Positions 8,074 to 16,892 of a stretch of 52,285 bases of DNA are shown here, in pieces. How positions within the stretch are numbered: position 1 is the stretch's first letter; each line of letters opens with the position of its first letter. The stretch is taken from positions 1 through 52,285 of the forward strand of contig DYKF01000001.1 in NCBI GenBank assembly GCA_020722745.1, in the 5' to 3' direction. The stretch comes from Caldithrix sp. GTDB taxonomy: Bacteria; Spirochaetota; Leptospiria; Turneriellales; Turneriellaceae. A model generated the notes under the pieces. It worked only from the letters and a program-made list of their open reading frames with translations, searched no databases and was not told where the DNA came from. Both the position numbers and the translations under genes were made by a program.

Positions 8074-8865
8074 TTACGGCGATATTCCCTTCAGTTCTTC
8101 TATCAGTTTTTGTTTCATGACAGAATGATTGGAAAGATTTTCTTCGATGATTTCGTGAATACGTGAACCGATGATAAATCCATCTGCAACCGTGGCAGCC
8201 TCGCGTGCGTGGGCTGCATTGCGAATTCCAAAACCGGCTAAAACAGGTACCCTGGTTTGTTTGCGGATAGTCTGTATTGTTTTGCGGAGCGGCTCAAGCG
8301 TAAAGCCACTTTGGCCCGTCGTTCCTTTCAGAGAAACGAGGTAAATAAATCCCCTTGCCACCGAGACAATCGCTTTCAGCCTTTCAGGCCGGGTAGTGGG
8401 GGTAATAAACTGAATCCAGTCTGGACGATTCGGGGCGGGTGCGGGAGCCTCTTCTAAAGGTACGTCTGGTACAATGACACCACCCACATTCAATGCGTAG
8501 AGTCTTTTAAGCATTTCGTCAAAGCCGCCAGCATGAAAAAGATTGGCATAGGCCATGACGCTGAATTTGAAATCCGGATGTTTTCTGGATATTTTTTCCA
8601 GAAATTGAAAAACGTGTTCCAGAGAAAACGGGTGCGATAAAGACCGACGAAATGCTCTTTGCAATACAGGCCCGTCTGCAGAAGGATCCGAAAAAGGAAG
8701 GCCGAGCTCAATGGTATCTGCGCCAGAGAGAATCAATAGATCGACTATTTCTTCACTGCTCTGCCAGTCAGGATCGCCAAGAGCAAGGTAGGGGACAAAT
8801 AAATATCCCTTGGTTTCTTTTCGTTTAATAAGATAATCCGTAAAGGGTGTTAATTCCTGTTTCAT
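8074..8865 (-). CDS. trpA: Tryptophan synthase alpha chain
   Basis: 263 residues. Cleaves indole-3-glycerol phosphate to indole and glyceraldehyde-3-phosphate, with indole channelled to TrpB. The TIM-barrel signature IELGLPFSDPSADGP contains the catalytic pair E53 and D64 with the family spacing. The phosphate-binding loops (VSLKGTTGQSG and LAGFGIRNAAHA) are present. No trpB or other trp gene is nearby; the neighbours are ligA upstream (20 bases) and pepA downstream (15 bases). It is therefore separated from its partner subunit gene, as in genomes with a dispersed trp pathway. Confidence 0.95.
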   Translation of the reverse strand: MKQELTPFTDYLIKRKETKGYLFVPYLALGDPDWQSSEEIVDLLILSGADTIELGLPFSDPSADGPVLQRAFRRSLSHPFSLEHVFQFLEKISRKHPDFKFSVMAYANLFHAGGFDEMLKRLYALNVGGVIVPDVPLEEAPAPAPNRPDWIQFITPTTRPERLKAIVSVARGFIYLVSLKGTTGQSGFTLEPLRKTIQTIRKQTRVPVLAGFGIRNAAHAREAATVADGFIIGSRIHEIIEENLSNHSVMKQKLIEELKGISP

Positions 8866-8885
8866 TTTTTTACCAGTGCAGAGCT

Positions 8886-10895
8886 TTAGAGCATACTCAA
8901 AAATTCTTCTTCCGTTAAGATAGTAAGCTGTAGTTGCTCAGCCTTTTCCAGTTTTGAACCAGCAGCTTCACCGGCAACAACATAATCCGTTTTAGCCGAT
9001 ACAGATCCAGATACGCGTCCGCTCCTTTCTTTTACCAGTTCCGCTGCTTCCGTGCGGCTTAACTTCTTCAATGTTCCGGTAAACACAAAGGTCTTTCCGG
9101 AAAAAGAAGAATCTTTTTTGGGTGCAGGAGAAATCAATTCCACGCCATACTTCCGGAATTTCTCTAAAAGGTTGCGATTGCGGGGGTTGTCCCTGAATTC
9201 AGCGATGGCTTTGGCCGTAGCAGGGCCTACTTCGTGGATGGCCGTAAGTTCTTTTTCATCCATGGCGAGCAGGGTTTCCAGATTCCCTGAATTTTCGGAA
9301 AGAATCTGCGCAATATGCGAGCCAACTCCCGGAATACCTAACGAACGCAGAAATACGGCAAAAGGTATACTGCGACGCGAGTGGATGGATGCGATTATTT
9401 TAGCAGCAAGTTTCTCACCCATTTTTTCAAAGGGGAGGATTTGTTCTTTGGTTAGCGCAAAAATATCCGCCGCATCCGATATAATTCCAGCCGAATAGAA
9501 TTTTTGAACCCATTCTTCTCCCAGTGTCTCTACGTCTATGCCATCTCTGGAAACAAAGTACTGAATTTGAGCAACAACTCTTCCAGAACAATCCGGGTTG
9601 GGACAACGCACAAAAATATCTTCTTTCACGAGGGGGCCACCGCAAGAGGGGCAGTGCGTGGGAAACACAGGCGCTTCGCGCGATGCATGCTTTTCGTCAG
9701 GGACAACGCGAACAACTCGTGGGATAACGTCCCCGGAGCGAATGACCTCTACTGTATCTCCCTGCCGTATATCCAGTTTTTCCATCTGCGACTGGTTGTG
9801 CAGGGTAGCACGCGAAACCACAACGCCACCAATCGTCACGGGTTCAAGATTGGCAACGGGTGTGATTACGCCTGTGCGCCCTGTCTGGTAGACAATGGAA
9901 TTGATCCTCGTGTAGCCTGCTCTGGCTGCAAATTTCCAGGCAATGGCAAATTTGGGTGAACGCGTCGTAGTGCCAAGTTCCTGCTGTGTTTTCAAAGAAT
10001 TCATTTTTATCACAATGCCGTCAATATCAAAGGGAAGTTCCGAACGACTGGATTCTACTGCTTCATAATGTTTTAGAACTTCTTCCCTTCCACCACGAAA
10101 AGATAATTCTCCTGGACGAAATCCCAATTCGGGAAATAGTGTATTCCAGATATCCGACTGCAGTTCGGGAAGAGTGAACCCCTCTATCGATGTTACAGAG
10201 TATGGAAAAAAAGTCAGGCGTCTGGAACGCGTAACAGAAGAATCCTGCAGGCGTAAAGAGCCGGCTGCGGCATTGCGGGGATTGGCAAAATTCTTTTTGC
10301 CTTTTTCTGTGAGCTCTGCGTTGAGATCTAAAAAGTCCTGCTTTTTCATGACCACTTCTCCGCGAATTAAAAGCCGCCCTGGTTTTTTGCGAAGTGACAA
10401 GGGAACATTGGCTACTGTCCTCATGGTGTGTGTAATGTCTTCTCCCGTAAAGCCGTCTCCCCGTGTCGATGCCTTGCGCAGTATGCCCTCCAGATAAAGA
10501 ATCTCTGCCGCAAGCCCATCGTATTTGGGTTCGGCGTGGTACTCCGGATGACTCTGTCCCGTCTCACGTCGGATGCGTTCATCAAAGACCAGAAATTCTT
10601 CGAGGGAGAGGGCATTGTCCAGAGACAGCATGGGTGGATCATGTGGGACGGGAGAAAAGTCTTTCGAAATTTCACCGCCTATTTTTTTTAGCGGGGAATC
10701 CTGGTCTCTTAAATCTGTATGCAGCGATTCTACTCGTTGTAAAAGACGAAACAAATCGTCATAAAAAGCATCGTCAACTAAAGGGGAATCAAGAACATAA
10801 TACTGGTGGGCTAGGAATTGAATTTCCTCGACGAGAGCTCTATAACTGCTGCGATCAAATAATTCGGGGACAGGATACTCTTCTGCGCTTTTCAC
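8886..10895 (-). CDS. ligA: NAD-dependent DNA ligase LigA
   Basis: 669 residues, the usual length for bacterial LigA. Joins nicks in replication and repair using NAD. Domains in order: Ia (about 15-70; YYVLDSPLVDDAFYD), adenylation domain with the AMP-accepting lysine in EPKYDG (K124), OB fold (about 330-400), four-cysteine zinc finger (CPSCGG and CPNPDCSG, about 413-437), helix-hairpin-helix repeats (440-585), and a C-terminal BRCT domain (about 590-669; FSGKTFVFTGTLKKLSR). The start is GTG with a weak ribosome-binding site; no other in-frame start precedes the conserved N-terminal domain. It follows the phosphatase gene by 36 bases. Confidence 0.97.
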   Translation of the reverse strand: MKSAEEYPVPELFDRSSYRALVEEIQFLAHQYYVLDSPLVDDAFYDDLFRLLQRVESLHTDLRDQDSPLKKIGGEISKDFSPVPHDPPMLSLDNALSLEEFLVFDERIRRETGQSHPEYHAEPKYDGLAAEILYLEGILRKASTRGDGFTGEDITHTMRTVANVPLSLRKKPGRLLIRGEVVMKKQDFLDLNAELTEKGKKNFANPRNAAAGSLRLQDSSVTRSRRLTFFPYSVTSIEGFTLPELQSDIWNTLFPELGFRPGELSFRGGREEVLKHYEAVESSRSELPFDIDGIVIKMNSLKTQQELGTTTRSPKFAIAWKFAARAGYTRINSIVYQTGRTGVITPVANLEPVTIGGVVVSRATLHNQSQMEKLDIRQGDTVEVIRSGDVIPRVVRVVPDEKHASREAPVFPTHCPSCGGPLVKEDIFVRCPNPDCSGRVVAQIQYFVSRDGIDVETLGEEWVQKFYSAGIISDAADIFALTKEQILPFEKMGEKLAAKIIASIHSRRSIPFAVFLRSLGIPGVGSHIAQILSENSGNLETLLAMDEKELTAIHEVGPATAKAIAEFRDNPRNRNLLEKFRKYGVELISPAPKKDSSFSGKTFVFTGTLKKLSRTEAAELVKERSGRVSGSVSAKTDYVVAGEAAGSKLEKAEQLQLTILTEEEFLSML

Positions 10896-10931
10896 AGTTC
10901 CGGAATCCAGGCTGCATACGGGACGAAAACT

Positions 10932-12836
10932 CTAAAACAGAGTCTGGATTTTTTTCCAGTTCGGGCGGATTTTTTTGAGTTGCCGCAGGTATTCTGTTGC
11001 CTCTTCCTCAAACCCAAGTTTTCTGCTGATCACAACCAGATTATACAATGCTATAGGGTTTTCTGTCCGGAGGGAAAGAGAGCGCTTGAGCTCATCGCGC
11101 GCAAGTTCTGGTAACCCTGATCTGTAACTGCAAAATGCGCGGATTGTATAACTGTCAGCATTGTATGGTTGCAGGTTGATATAATGCTGTAGTATTTCCA
11201 TGGCTCTGGCATATTCTCCATTCTGGGCGAGCACTTTTCCATACAGATACAGTGTATTGGGGTGCCTGGGAAATATCGAAATAGCCTCGGCAAGCAGAGA
11301 AGATGCAGTATATAGGTCTTTATTGTGCTGTGCCGTGCGAGCATTGGTGACGAGTTGATTGAATTTTTCTGTATGCTGGCTAAGCATCACCGTGATGACT
11401 GTGACATCGTCGCGCGGATCCGTTCCAAGAATAAAGCGATTATACACAGACATAACATGCTCAGACGCTTCCTGAACGGCCATATAGCGGGTAGAGGCAA
11501 TGGCCGCGTGCAGTCTTTCCATACCAAACGGTTCATCGTTTGTACTAATGGATTCAATGAGGCCATCGGTAAAGATGAACATTTTATCTCCAGGCTCCAG
11601 TGCCGTGCTGCTGTCTTTTAACAGAGAACCGGCATCCGGAAACATTCCGAGCAGAGTTCCACGCGAGAGAAGTTCTTCCGTGGTTCCAGTTTTGTAGCGT
11701 AAAATTATGGGGGGAGGAGCAGCCGCGCTGCAGTAGAGAATATTGTATTCAGAATCTATCACCATGTAAAAAGAAGTCAAATAACTTTCACGTTTAACAT
11801 ATTGCAGCAGATCAAGGTTGACCTTGCGAAAAATTTCCGCAGGCGAATCTAATCTATGGTTGCGAAAACTCAGTTTTCCAATAGCCGTCATGAGCGCAGC
11901 GGGTACACCATGCCCGGAGGCATCCGAAACAACGAGACCAAGCTTGTGGCCACCTAATGGAATGTAGTCATAAAAATCGCCACTCACCTCGCTAAGGGGA
12001 AAAAACTTAACCCAGAACTGCAATCCGCGCCAGTCTGGGATGCGGGCGGGAACAAATCCTTTTTGTATGTTCCGGGCAAGCATGAGTTCCTTTTTATTTG
12101 CTCTCAGTTCGCGTTCCAACTGTTCATTGGCAACATTGAGATATTCAATGGCTGTATGGAGATCTCTTTTATCCCGAATGAGCTCCTGCGTTTTTTCCAG
12201 GACAGAGCGCACGTACGCATCGTATGCCTTAATTTTCTGGTCTGCCGAGAATTCTTCTGCCCGGTCTTCATTGATTTCCAGGGTTATCGTTATTTTACTT
12301 TTAGACTGTTTTATATCCGGATTCTGCGAGAGCAGGGTTTTCGATGGCTCAAAGGGGACTTTTTTTACTGCCACGACAGATTTTCTTAAATGAAAAAAAT
12401 GGAGCAGATAATCGAGATGGCCCAGAGTAAAGAAGAGATCCGTTTCATCCGGCGGACAAAGTCCGCGCAGGCTGATCTGGTATTTCCTTCCGTTTTCCGA
12501 AGTTTGCGGATACACGGTCAGGTAGGTCATGGATAAATGAAGATAGGCAGGAGTTTTATAAAACAACTCTCGAAAAGTAACCATTTCGGAAGGCGTTGCA
12601 GAAAAAGCAGACATCGCAAGGGCCATGGCCTCGCGTCCTGCCTCGCGCATCAATGCAGCGAAATCTGGTTGCCCCAGAAAGCTCCGTAGAGCTAACCTCT
12701 CATCCGGAAGAGAAATCCAGTCATTTCCATTCCAGAGAGGGGAGAGCGATTTTAATTCAGAAACAAAACTAACCCCGCCATGCATGGCAAGATCCGAAAA
12801 AAGCTTTACCCGTTTATTATGAACGAGACAAGACAT
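10932..12836 (-). CDS. SpoIIE/PP2C-type protein phosphatase with TPR tail
   Basis: 634 residues. The N-terminal part (1-200) is a globular region I do not recognise. Residues about 200-255 form a charged coiled coil leading into a PPM/SpoIIE phosphatase domain (255-475), with metal ligands in EVSGDFYDY (D287), VVSDASGHG (D305), FTDGLIES and DDVTVITV. All are intact, so it should be active on phospho-Ser/Thr. Residues about 480-634 form several tetratricopeptide repeats. Family members often dephosphorylate anti-sigma-factor antagonists; no such partner is encoded next to it, although a sigma factor gene lies 4 kb away. It has no signal peptide or membrane segment. Its start overlaps the preceding stop in TAATG. 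Confidence 0.9.
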   Translation of the reverse strand: MSCLVHNKRVKLFSDLAMHGGVSFVSELKSLSPLWNGNDWISLPDERLALRSFLGQPDFAALMREAGREAMALAMSAFSATPSEMVTFRELFYKTPAYLHLSMTYLTVYPQTSENGRKYQISLRGLCPPDETDLFFTLGHLDYLLHFFHLRKSVVAVKKVPFEPSKTLLSQNPDIKQSKSKITITLEINEDRAEEFSADQKIKAYDAYVRSVLEKTQELIRDKRDLHTAIEYLNVANEQLERELRANKKELMLARNIQKGFVPARIPDWRGLQFWVKFFPLSEVSGDFYDYIPLGGHKLGLVVSDASGHGVPAALMTAIGKLSFRNHRLDSPAEIFRKVNLDLLQYVKRESYLTSFYMVIDSEYNILYCSAAAPPPIILRYKTGTTEELLSRGTLLGMFPDAGSLLKDSSTALEPGDKMFIFTDGLIESISTNDEPFGMERLHAAIASTRYMAVQEASEHVMSVYNRFILGTDPRDDVTVITVMLSQHTEKFNQLVTNARTAQHNKDLYTASSLLAEAISIFPRHPNTLYLYGKVLAQNGEYARAMEILQHYINLQPYNADSYTIRAFCSYRSGLPELARDELKRSLSLRTENPIALYNLVVISRKLGFEEEATEYLRQLKKIRPNWKKIQTLF

Positions 12837-14602
12837 TACTTGTCAGCAGGTTTTAAGCGCAATTCTAATCTGCTGATGGAATGGTCGCCATCAATTTTGG
12901 AGTAACCGGCAAGTTTATCGATTCTCTCCACCATCTGCAAATACTGTCCAATTAACATGGAGAAAGAACTTGTTTTTGCATACGCAACTACGGTTCCTAT
13001 ATCAATAATGCCTGCCGTATAGTACTTGCCGGATTTTGGAAAATTGCGGGCAGTGAGAGTTGATTCATTTGATTTTTCTATCCGGGCAAAAGCTGTCGGA
13101 TTTGTCGTTCCTATGATTTCCGTATCCGTAATGATGATATACGCAAAGGTTTCCTTCACGACTGCGGGCTCTTCTGTTTCTTCCTCTGTTTCGGATTCTC
13201 CGTCCCCGTCCATACTCAATCCGTCGAGTTCTTCGTTTGCAAGCTCTTCTTCTGATTTATCCGGTTGCTGTTTTTCGCGCAAAGTTATGGTAAAGAGGGT
13301 ATGTTTTCCCTGCTTGCCTTTTTTTATGGAAAAGTCCCTCTCGTTTTCCGGCTTGGCATTTTCTTCCGCCATAATCTTTTCGATCAGTTTGACATAGCTT
13401 TTAGAGCTGCCTTTAGCTATCCCCGCAGAAAGAAAGCCATTCCATGCGTTGGGATTCTGGAGATCTTTTTCTGGAGGAATACCTGCAACCGTCATGGAGA
13501 AATTTCCATGAATGGGAGCGAGAAGGTCTTTACGCAAATCCAGCTCTGTTTCTTCTGCAATTTTTTCGGACGCGCGTTCCATCTCTTTCTTAAATTCTGG
13601 AAGCGATTCTTCGAGAAACTGCAAATACCCGGTAAAGTTGAGTTTTAGCATTAAGTACAGCAAAGGAGTGCCAGGATGAGAATCCAGAGATAAATTGGGG
13701 GCATCTGGATTGATGAGTTTATGGATGGCTGCTTCAGAAGAGTTAAGATATCCGTCCTTGTATTTTTCTGCAAAGTGCAATACAATTCCCGATTTATTCA
13801 ACGTAAAATAGCCACCGGTTGTGACAATGTTTTCCGCTACCTCAACCTGCATTTTGCGAATAAGGGCAGAAGAAAACGAAAGCTCATGGGGAGTTTCCGT
13901 GCTGCCAAGGCTTCCGGAAATGACTGAAAATGCATTCATGTACTGGGTGGGATTGATGTAAAGCCAGGCTACGGCTTTTTCGGAAGAAAATTCTTTTTTT
14001 CCCTGCACATACCACTCGGCATCTGTAATTTTGTCTTTACTCTTTTCTACAGAGGACACAGCTCCCTGTCTGGAATTAGAAGCAGCAATAAAATCGCTGC
14101 CTTTGATTATGAAGAGGGGAGTTTCTCCAGGAATTTCAAAGAGTCGTCCTTTAATATGCTCAGTGATAGTGGGCACGGTCCCCGCTTCATCGGGCATTTT
14201 GGCGCGCTGTAACAGGTATGCGTAAAGTTTGCCACTGTTTTTTGCAGGAAAATAGATGCGAACATATTTCGTTTCCAGAAGTCCTTCGGGATTGACAAAG
14301 AAGTTCCCCGTTACGCCCATTTTACTGGCGGGATCATAACCAATGGAAAGAAGATCTTCCGAAGAAAGAGGATTCACTCCCGTTCTCTCCTTTGCCTGTT
14401 CAGCCACAGAGGCAACAATGCTTTCAGAAGACGGACCAAGCAACCCAAGGAGAAAGTCTTTGAGATAGTTCGTTGCTTTGTTAGAAGATTCTACTTCAAT
14501 GTAGAATGTATCTTCAGCAGAGGCATAATCCTCTGGTGAAAAAGAGAAAACTGCTGTAGGAAGCCAAAGAGCCAATACAAGGAGAATGTTGTTTTTTTTC
14601 AT
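12836..14602 (-). CDS. Secreted protein, DUF3352-like, function unknown
   Basis: 588 residues. A clear signal peptide (MKKNNILLVLALWLPTAVFS) predicts export. The body has the alternating strand-helix pattern and the GVNPLSSEDLLSIGYDP segment (about 75-91) typical of DUF3352-like proteins, a group without assigned activity. An acidic low-complexity linker (about 463-478, ESETEEETEEP) separates the last domain. There are no cysteines in the mature part that I can see. It is coupled to the phosphatase gene downstream by TAATG, so the two may act together, but nothing in the sequence says how. The family assignment rests on pattern recognition only. Confidence 0.7.
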   Translation of the reverse strand: MKKNNILLVLALWLPTAVFSFSPEDYASAEDTFYIEVESSNKATNYLKDFLLGLLGPSSESIVASVAEQAKERTGVNPLSSEDLLSIGYDPASKMGVTGNFFVNPEGLLETKYVRIYFPAKNSGKLYAYLLQRAKMPDEAGTVPTITEHIKGRLFEIPGETPLFIIKGSDFIAASNSRQGAVSSVEKSKDKITDAEWYVQGKKEFSSEKAVAWLYINPTQYMNAFSVISGSLGSTETPHELSFSSALIRKMQVEVAENIVTTGGYFTLNKSGIVLHFAEKYKDGYLNSSEAAIHKLINPDAPNLSLDSHPGTPLLYLMLKLNFTGYLQFLEESLPEFKKEMERASEKIAEETELDLRKDLLAPIHGNFSMTVAGIPPEKDLQNPNAWNGFLSAGIAKGSSKSYVKLIEKIMAEENAKPENERDFSIKKGKQGKHTLFTITLREKQQPDKSEEELANEELDGLSMDGDGESETEEETEEPAVVKETFAYIIITDTEIIGTTNPTAFARIEKSNESTLTARNFPKSGKYYTAGIIDIGTVVAYAKTSSFSMLIGQYLQMVERIDKLAGYSKIDGDHSISRLELRLKPADK

Positions 14603-14655
14603 AACCTGTTCCTGAGACGATGAACCACGGAAAAGGTTCTCATGAAAATGACAAG

Positions 14656-15297
14656 CTAAATTTTAGGAGACAGTTCCCTCACGAGCAGTGAATTTTTCCC
14701 ATAACCATATACTCTGGTAAAATGAGCAGATAAACGTTCAAAGTCTGCACGGGGAATTTCTCTGCGGCGGGAATTGGGAACCTGTACCATAAGCAGCCCA
14801 GAATTCCAGCCCACAGAAGACAGTTTCACCAGAGAATCTACGAGAGTAAAGGCAGGTTTCAGTGGAGCCGATTCGAGATAGGGAGGATCCGCAAAAATGA
14901 TTAAATCGAGAGTAGAAGCGGGTGGAGTAAGTTCTGGCGGTTCACTGACAAAGGTAAGGAGCTTCTTGAAGGAATTGGAGTGCATCACGAGACCTTTCTC
15001 TGTGACAGAATGTTTTATCAGCCAGGAGCGAATGTCAGTAATACGATTACTTTCCATTTCAGAAAACCAGGTTTTTAGAAATCCCCGGCTGATGGCTTCC
15101 ATCCCCATTTGGCCTGATCCGGCAAACAGATCGAGAAACACAGACTTTTCCGGATGAATAATATGGTTCTCCATAATTTGAAACGCTGCTTCCTTCATTT
15201 TAGCCGGAGTCGCATTCTGGTGGCCATGGTGTGCCGGGGGCAGGGGAATAACCTTATTCTTCAGGGAACCCCGCATGACTTTGAGAAAGGCTTTCAT
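14656..15297 (-). CDS. rsmD: RsmD-family RNA methyltransferase
   Basis: 213 residues. Family members methylate N2 of a 16S rRNA guanine (G966 in E. coli) using SAM. Motif I is FLDLFAGSGQMGMEAISRG (about 53-71) and the catalytic motif IV is DPPY (about 137-140). The N-terminal basic segment MRGSLKNKVI matches the RsmD leader. The usual RPTTDRVRETLF segment is altered here to TPAKMKEAAF, so substrate identity is less certain. An internal Met at residue 8 is an alternative start; the first Met has GGGAG upstream and overlaps the regulator's stop codon in ATGA. Confidence 0.82.
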   Translation of the reverse strand: MKAFLKVMRGSLKNKVIPLPPAHHGHQNATPAKMKEAAFQIMENHIIHPEKSVFLDLFAGSGQMGMEAISRGFLKTWFSEMESNRITDIRSWLIKHSVTEKGLVMHSNSFKKLLTFVSEPPELTPPASTLDLIIFADPPYLESAPLKPAFTLVDSLVKLSSVGWNSGLLMVQVPNSRRREIPRADFERLSAHFTRVYGYGKNSLLVRELSPKI

Positions 15298-16766
15298 CCG
15301 GCACTTTCTCCCGCCAATTCATCCGGTAAATACTTACGGATTTTTTCGTACAGAGTTTTTCTGGAAATATTGAGCAGGCGGGCGGTTTGCGATATATTGC
15401 GGCGGCTTTCTTCAAATACGCGCAGTATATGTTCTTTCTCGACATCTTCCAGAGTCAGGGTTTTGGGAGGTGAAGAGAACAGATTTCCCTGTTGCCTCGC
15501 TGGGGGACTGGTATGTCCGGGGGATTTTTCTTCCGCGATTTCTCTGGCAATTTCCGGAATAAAGCCTGCCAGATGAAAAATATCAATGCGGCTGCTTTCT
15601 GCCGTCGTGATTAGCCGGTAAAGAAAACGGAACAGTTCTTTCTCATTGCCGGGCCAGGCCTTTCTGGAAAGACCTTCTTTTAAAAAGGCAGAGAGAACCA
15701 TTTCACGCGCTAGCTTGCGCGAAATCCACTGCGTGTATTGATCAATCAGGAAAATAATATCCTCGGACCGTTCAGCCAGGGGTGGGATTCTTACAGGAAA
15801 AGAATGGATTCGGTAATACAGTTCCTGGCGAAGGGTGCCTTCGTGGACATAGGCCTGAACATTTTCCGGCACGGAAAAAATTACGGCAGGTTTATCATCG
15901 TCGGGTCTCATTTCCTGCCACTGCAGCCACTGCATCAATCTTCCCTGAAGTTCCCAGTCCAGGTTCTGGATGTTCTCAATGTAGAGAGTTCCTTTCTGCT
16001 GCAGAGACAGAAATTCGGGCGATGGTTCAAAAGAAGGATTTTCCGTTCGTTTTCCGAACAGAATGGCTTCCTGGAGTCTTGGGTTAGACGGCCGCAATCT
16101 TACGGTTTTAAATGCTTCCTGTTTTCTATCACTCATGGAGTGAATGTAGTAAGCAGCCCTCTGTGGTTCATTTCCCTGTGAGTAAATAATAAAGACGGGC
16201 AGTTTAGTATCTGCGGCGCGATTCAGTTTATCGATAGTGCGCTGCATGGCGCTACTGTACCCCAGATTCAGGCTGAATGGTGGAAGAATATCGGTATCTG
16301 CCTTATCAGACAGTGGTTGCGACACAGAAAGGGATTCATTTACCTGCTTTAAAATAGTGTTCGATCTTCTATACCGTAAAAAGCGAATATTCTTTAGAAG
16401 AAAATGATGCAGCAGATACCCGGGAAGTTCATCCCGAATAAACAGAATATCCTGTATCAGGGTTTCGTTGGAATCAAGAAATTGCTGCAATTCGGCACTT
16501 TCTCCCATAGGATGCGCAACAATAAGCAACAAGGCAATCTCTCCTAGCTGTAAATCATAAGCCCTGCGCAGTCTTTTTATCCATGTGTCATCTAACGCCT
16601 GTTCTGTATTCATGGAAACGATGAGAATATCAGAATGGCTCTTTTCCAGATTGCGCAATCCATCGCGAAAATTTCCCGAAACGGAAACATGTGCCGAAGT
16701 AGAGAATGTATCTTTAAGGAATTTTCTCCTGCTTCCATCCCGGCAGATCATCTGGACGGTTACCAT
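15294..16766 (-). CDS. Degenerate NtrC-family regulator (pseudo-ATPase)
   Basis: 490 residues from the ATG at 16766; a TTG at 16799 would add 11 residues. The order is that of sigma-54 activators: a receiver-like domain (about 1-120), an AAA+-like domain (about 165-400) and a C-terminal Fis-type helix-turn-helix (about 455-480, NISQTARLLNISRKTLYEKI). The Walker A position reads YSQGNEPQRAAYYIH with no GXXGXGKE, the GAFTGA loop is absent after LFGKRTEN, and Walker B reads GTLYIENI instead of GTLFLDEI. The arginine-finger region LRQELYYRIHSFPVRIPPLAER is still well conserved. I infer a DNA-binding regulator that no longer hydrolyses ATP or contacts sigma-54. It is coupled to rsmD by ATGA and divergent from a sigma factor gene. 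Confidence 0.8.
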   Translation of the reverse strand: MVTVQMICRDGSRRKFLKDTFSTSAHVSVSGNFRDGLRNLEKSHSDILIVSMNTEQALDDTWIKRLRRAYDLQLGEIALLLIVAHPMGESAELQQFLDSNETLIQDILFIRDELPGYLLHHFLLKNIRFLRYRRSNTILKQVNESLSVSQPLSDKADTDILPPFSLNLGYSSAMQRTIDKLNRAADTKLPVFIIYSQGNEPQRAAYYIHSMSDRKQEAFKTVRLRPSNPRLQEAILFGKRTENPSFEPSPEFLSLQQKGTLYIENIQNLDWELQGRLMQWLQWQEMRPDDDKPAVIFSVPENVQAYVHEGTLRQELYYRIHSFPVRIPPLAERSEDIIFLIDQYTQWISRKLAREMVLSAFLKEGLSRKAWPGNEKELFRFLYRLITTAESSRIDIFHLAGFIPEIAREIAEEKSPGHTSPPARQQGNLFSSPPKTLTLEDVEKEHILRVFEESRRNISQTARLLNISRKTLYEKIRKYLPDELAGESAG

Positions 16767-16892
16767 GGGGCAGGCTGAACAGTAGAGTCTGAACGTCAAG
16801 CCCTGCTATTCGTCACAGTATCAGCCTTATAGCCTTTCTGGTAGGAAAAGATGTTGACCGTACATGGTTAAATAAAGAGGAAACTGAAATTC

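Noticed and set aside
16854-16882. TTGACC upstream of the sigma factor gene as a -35 box
   Set aside because: At 15 to 18 bp downstream the sequence is the ribosome-binding site region, with no -10-like hexamer.
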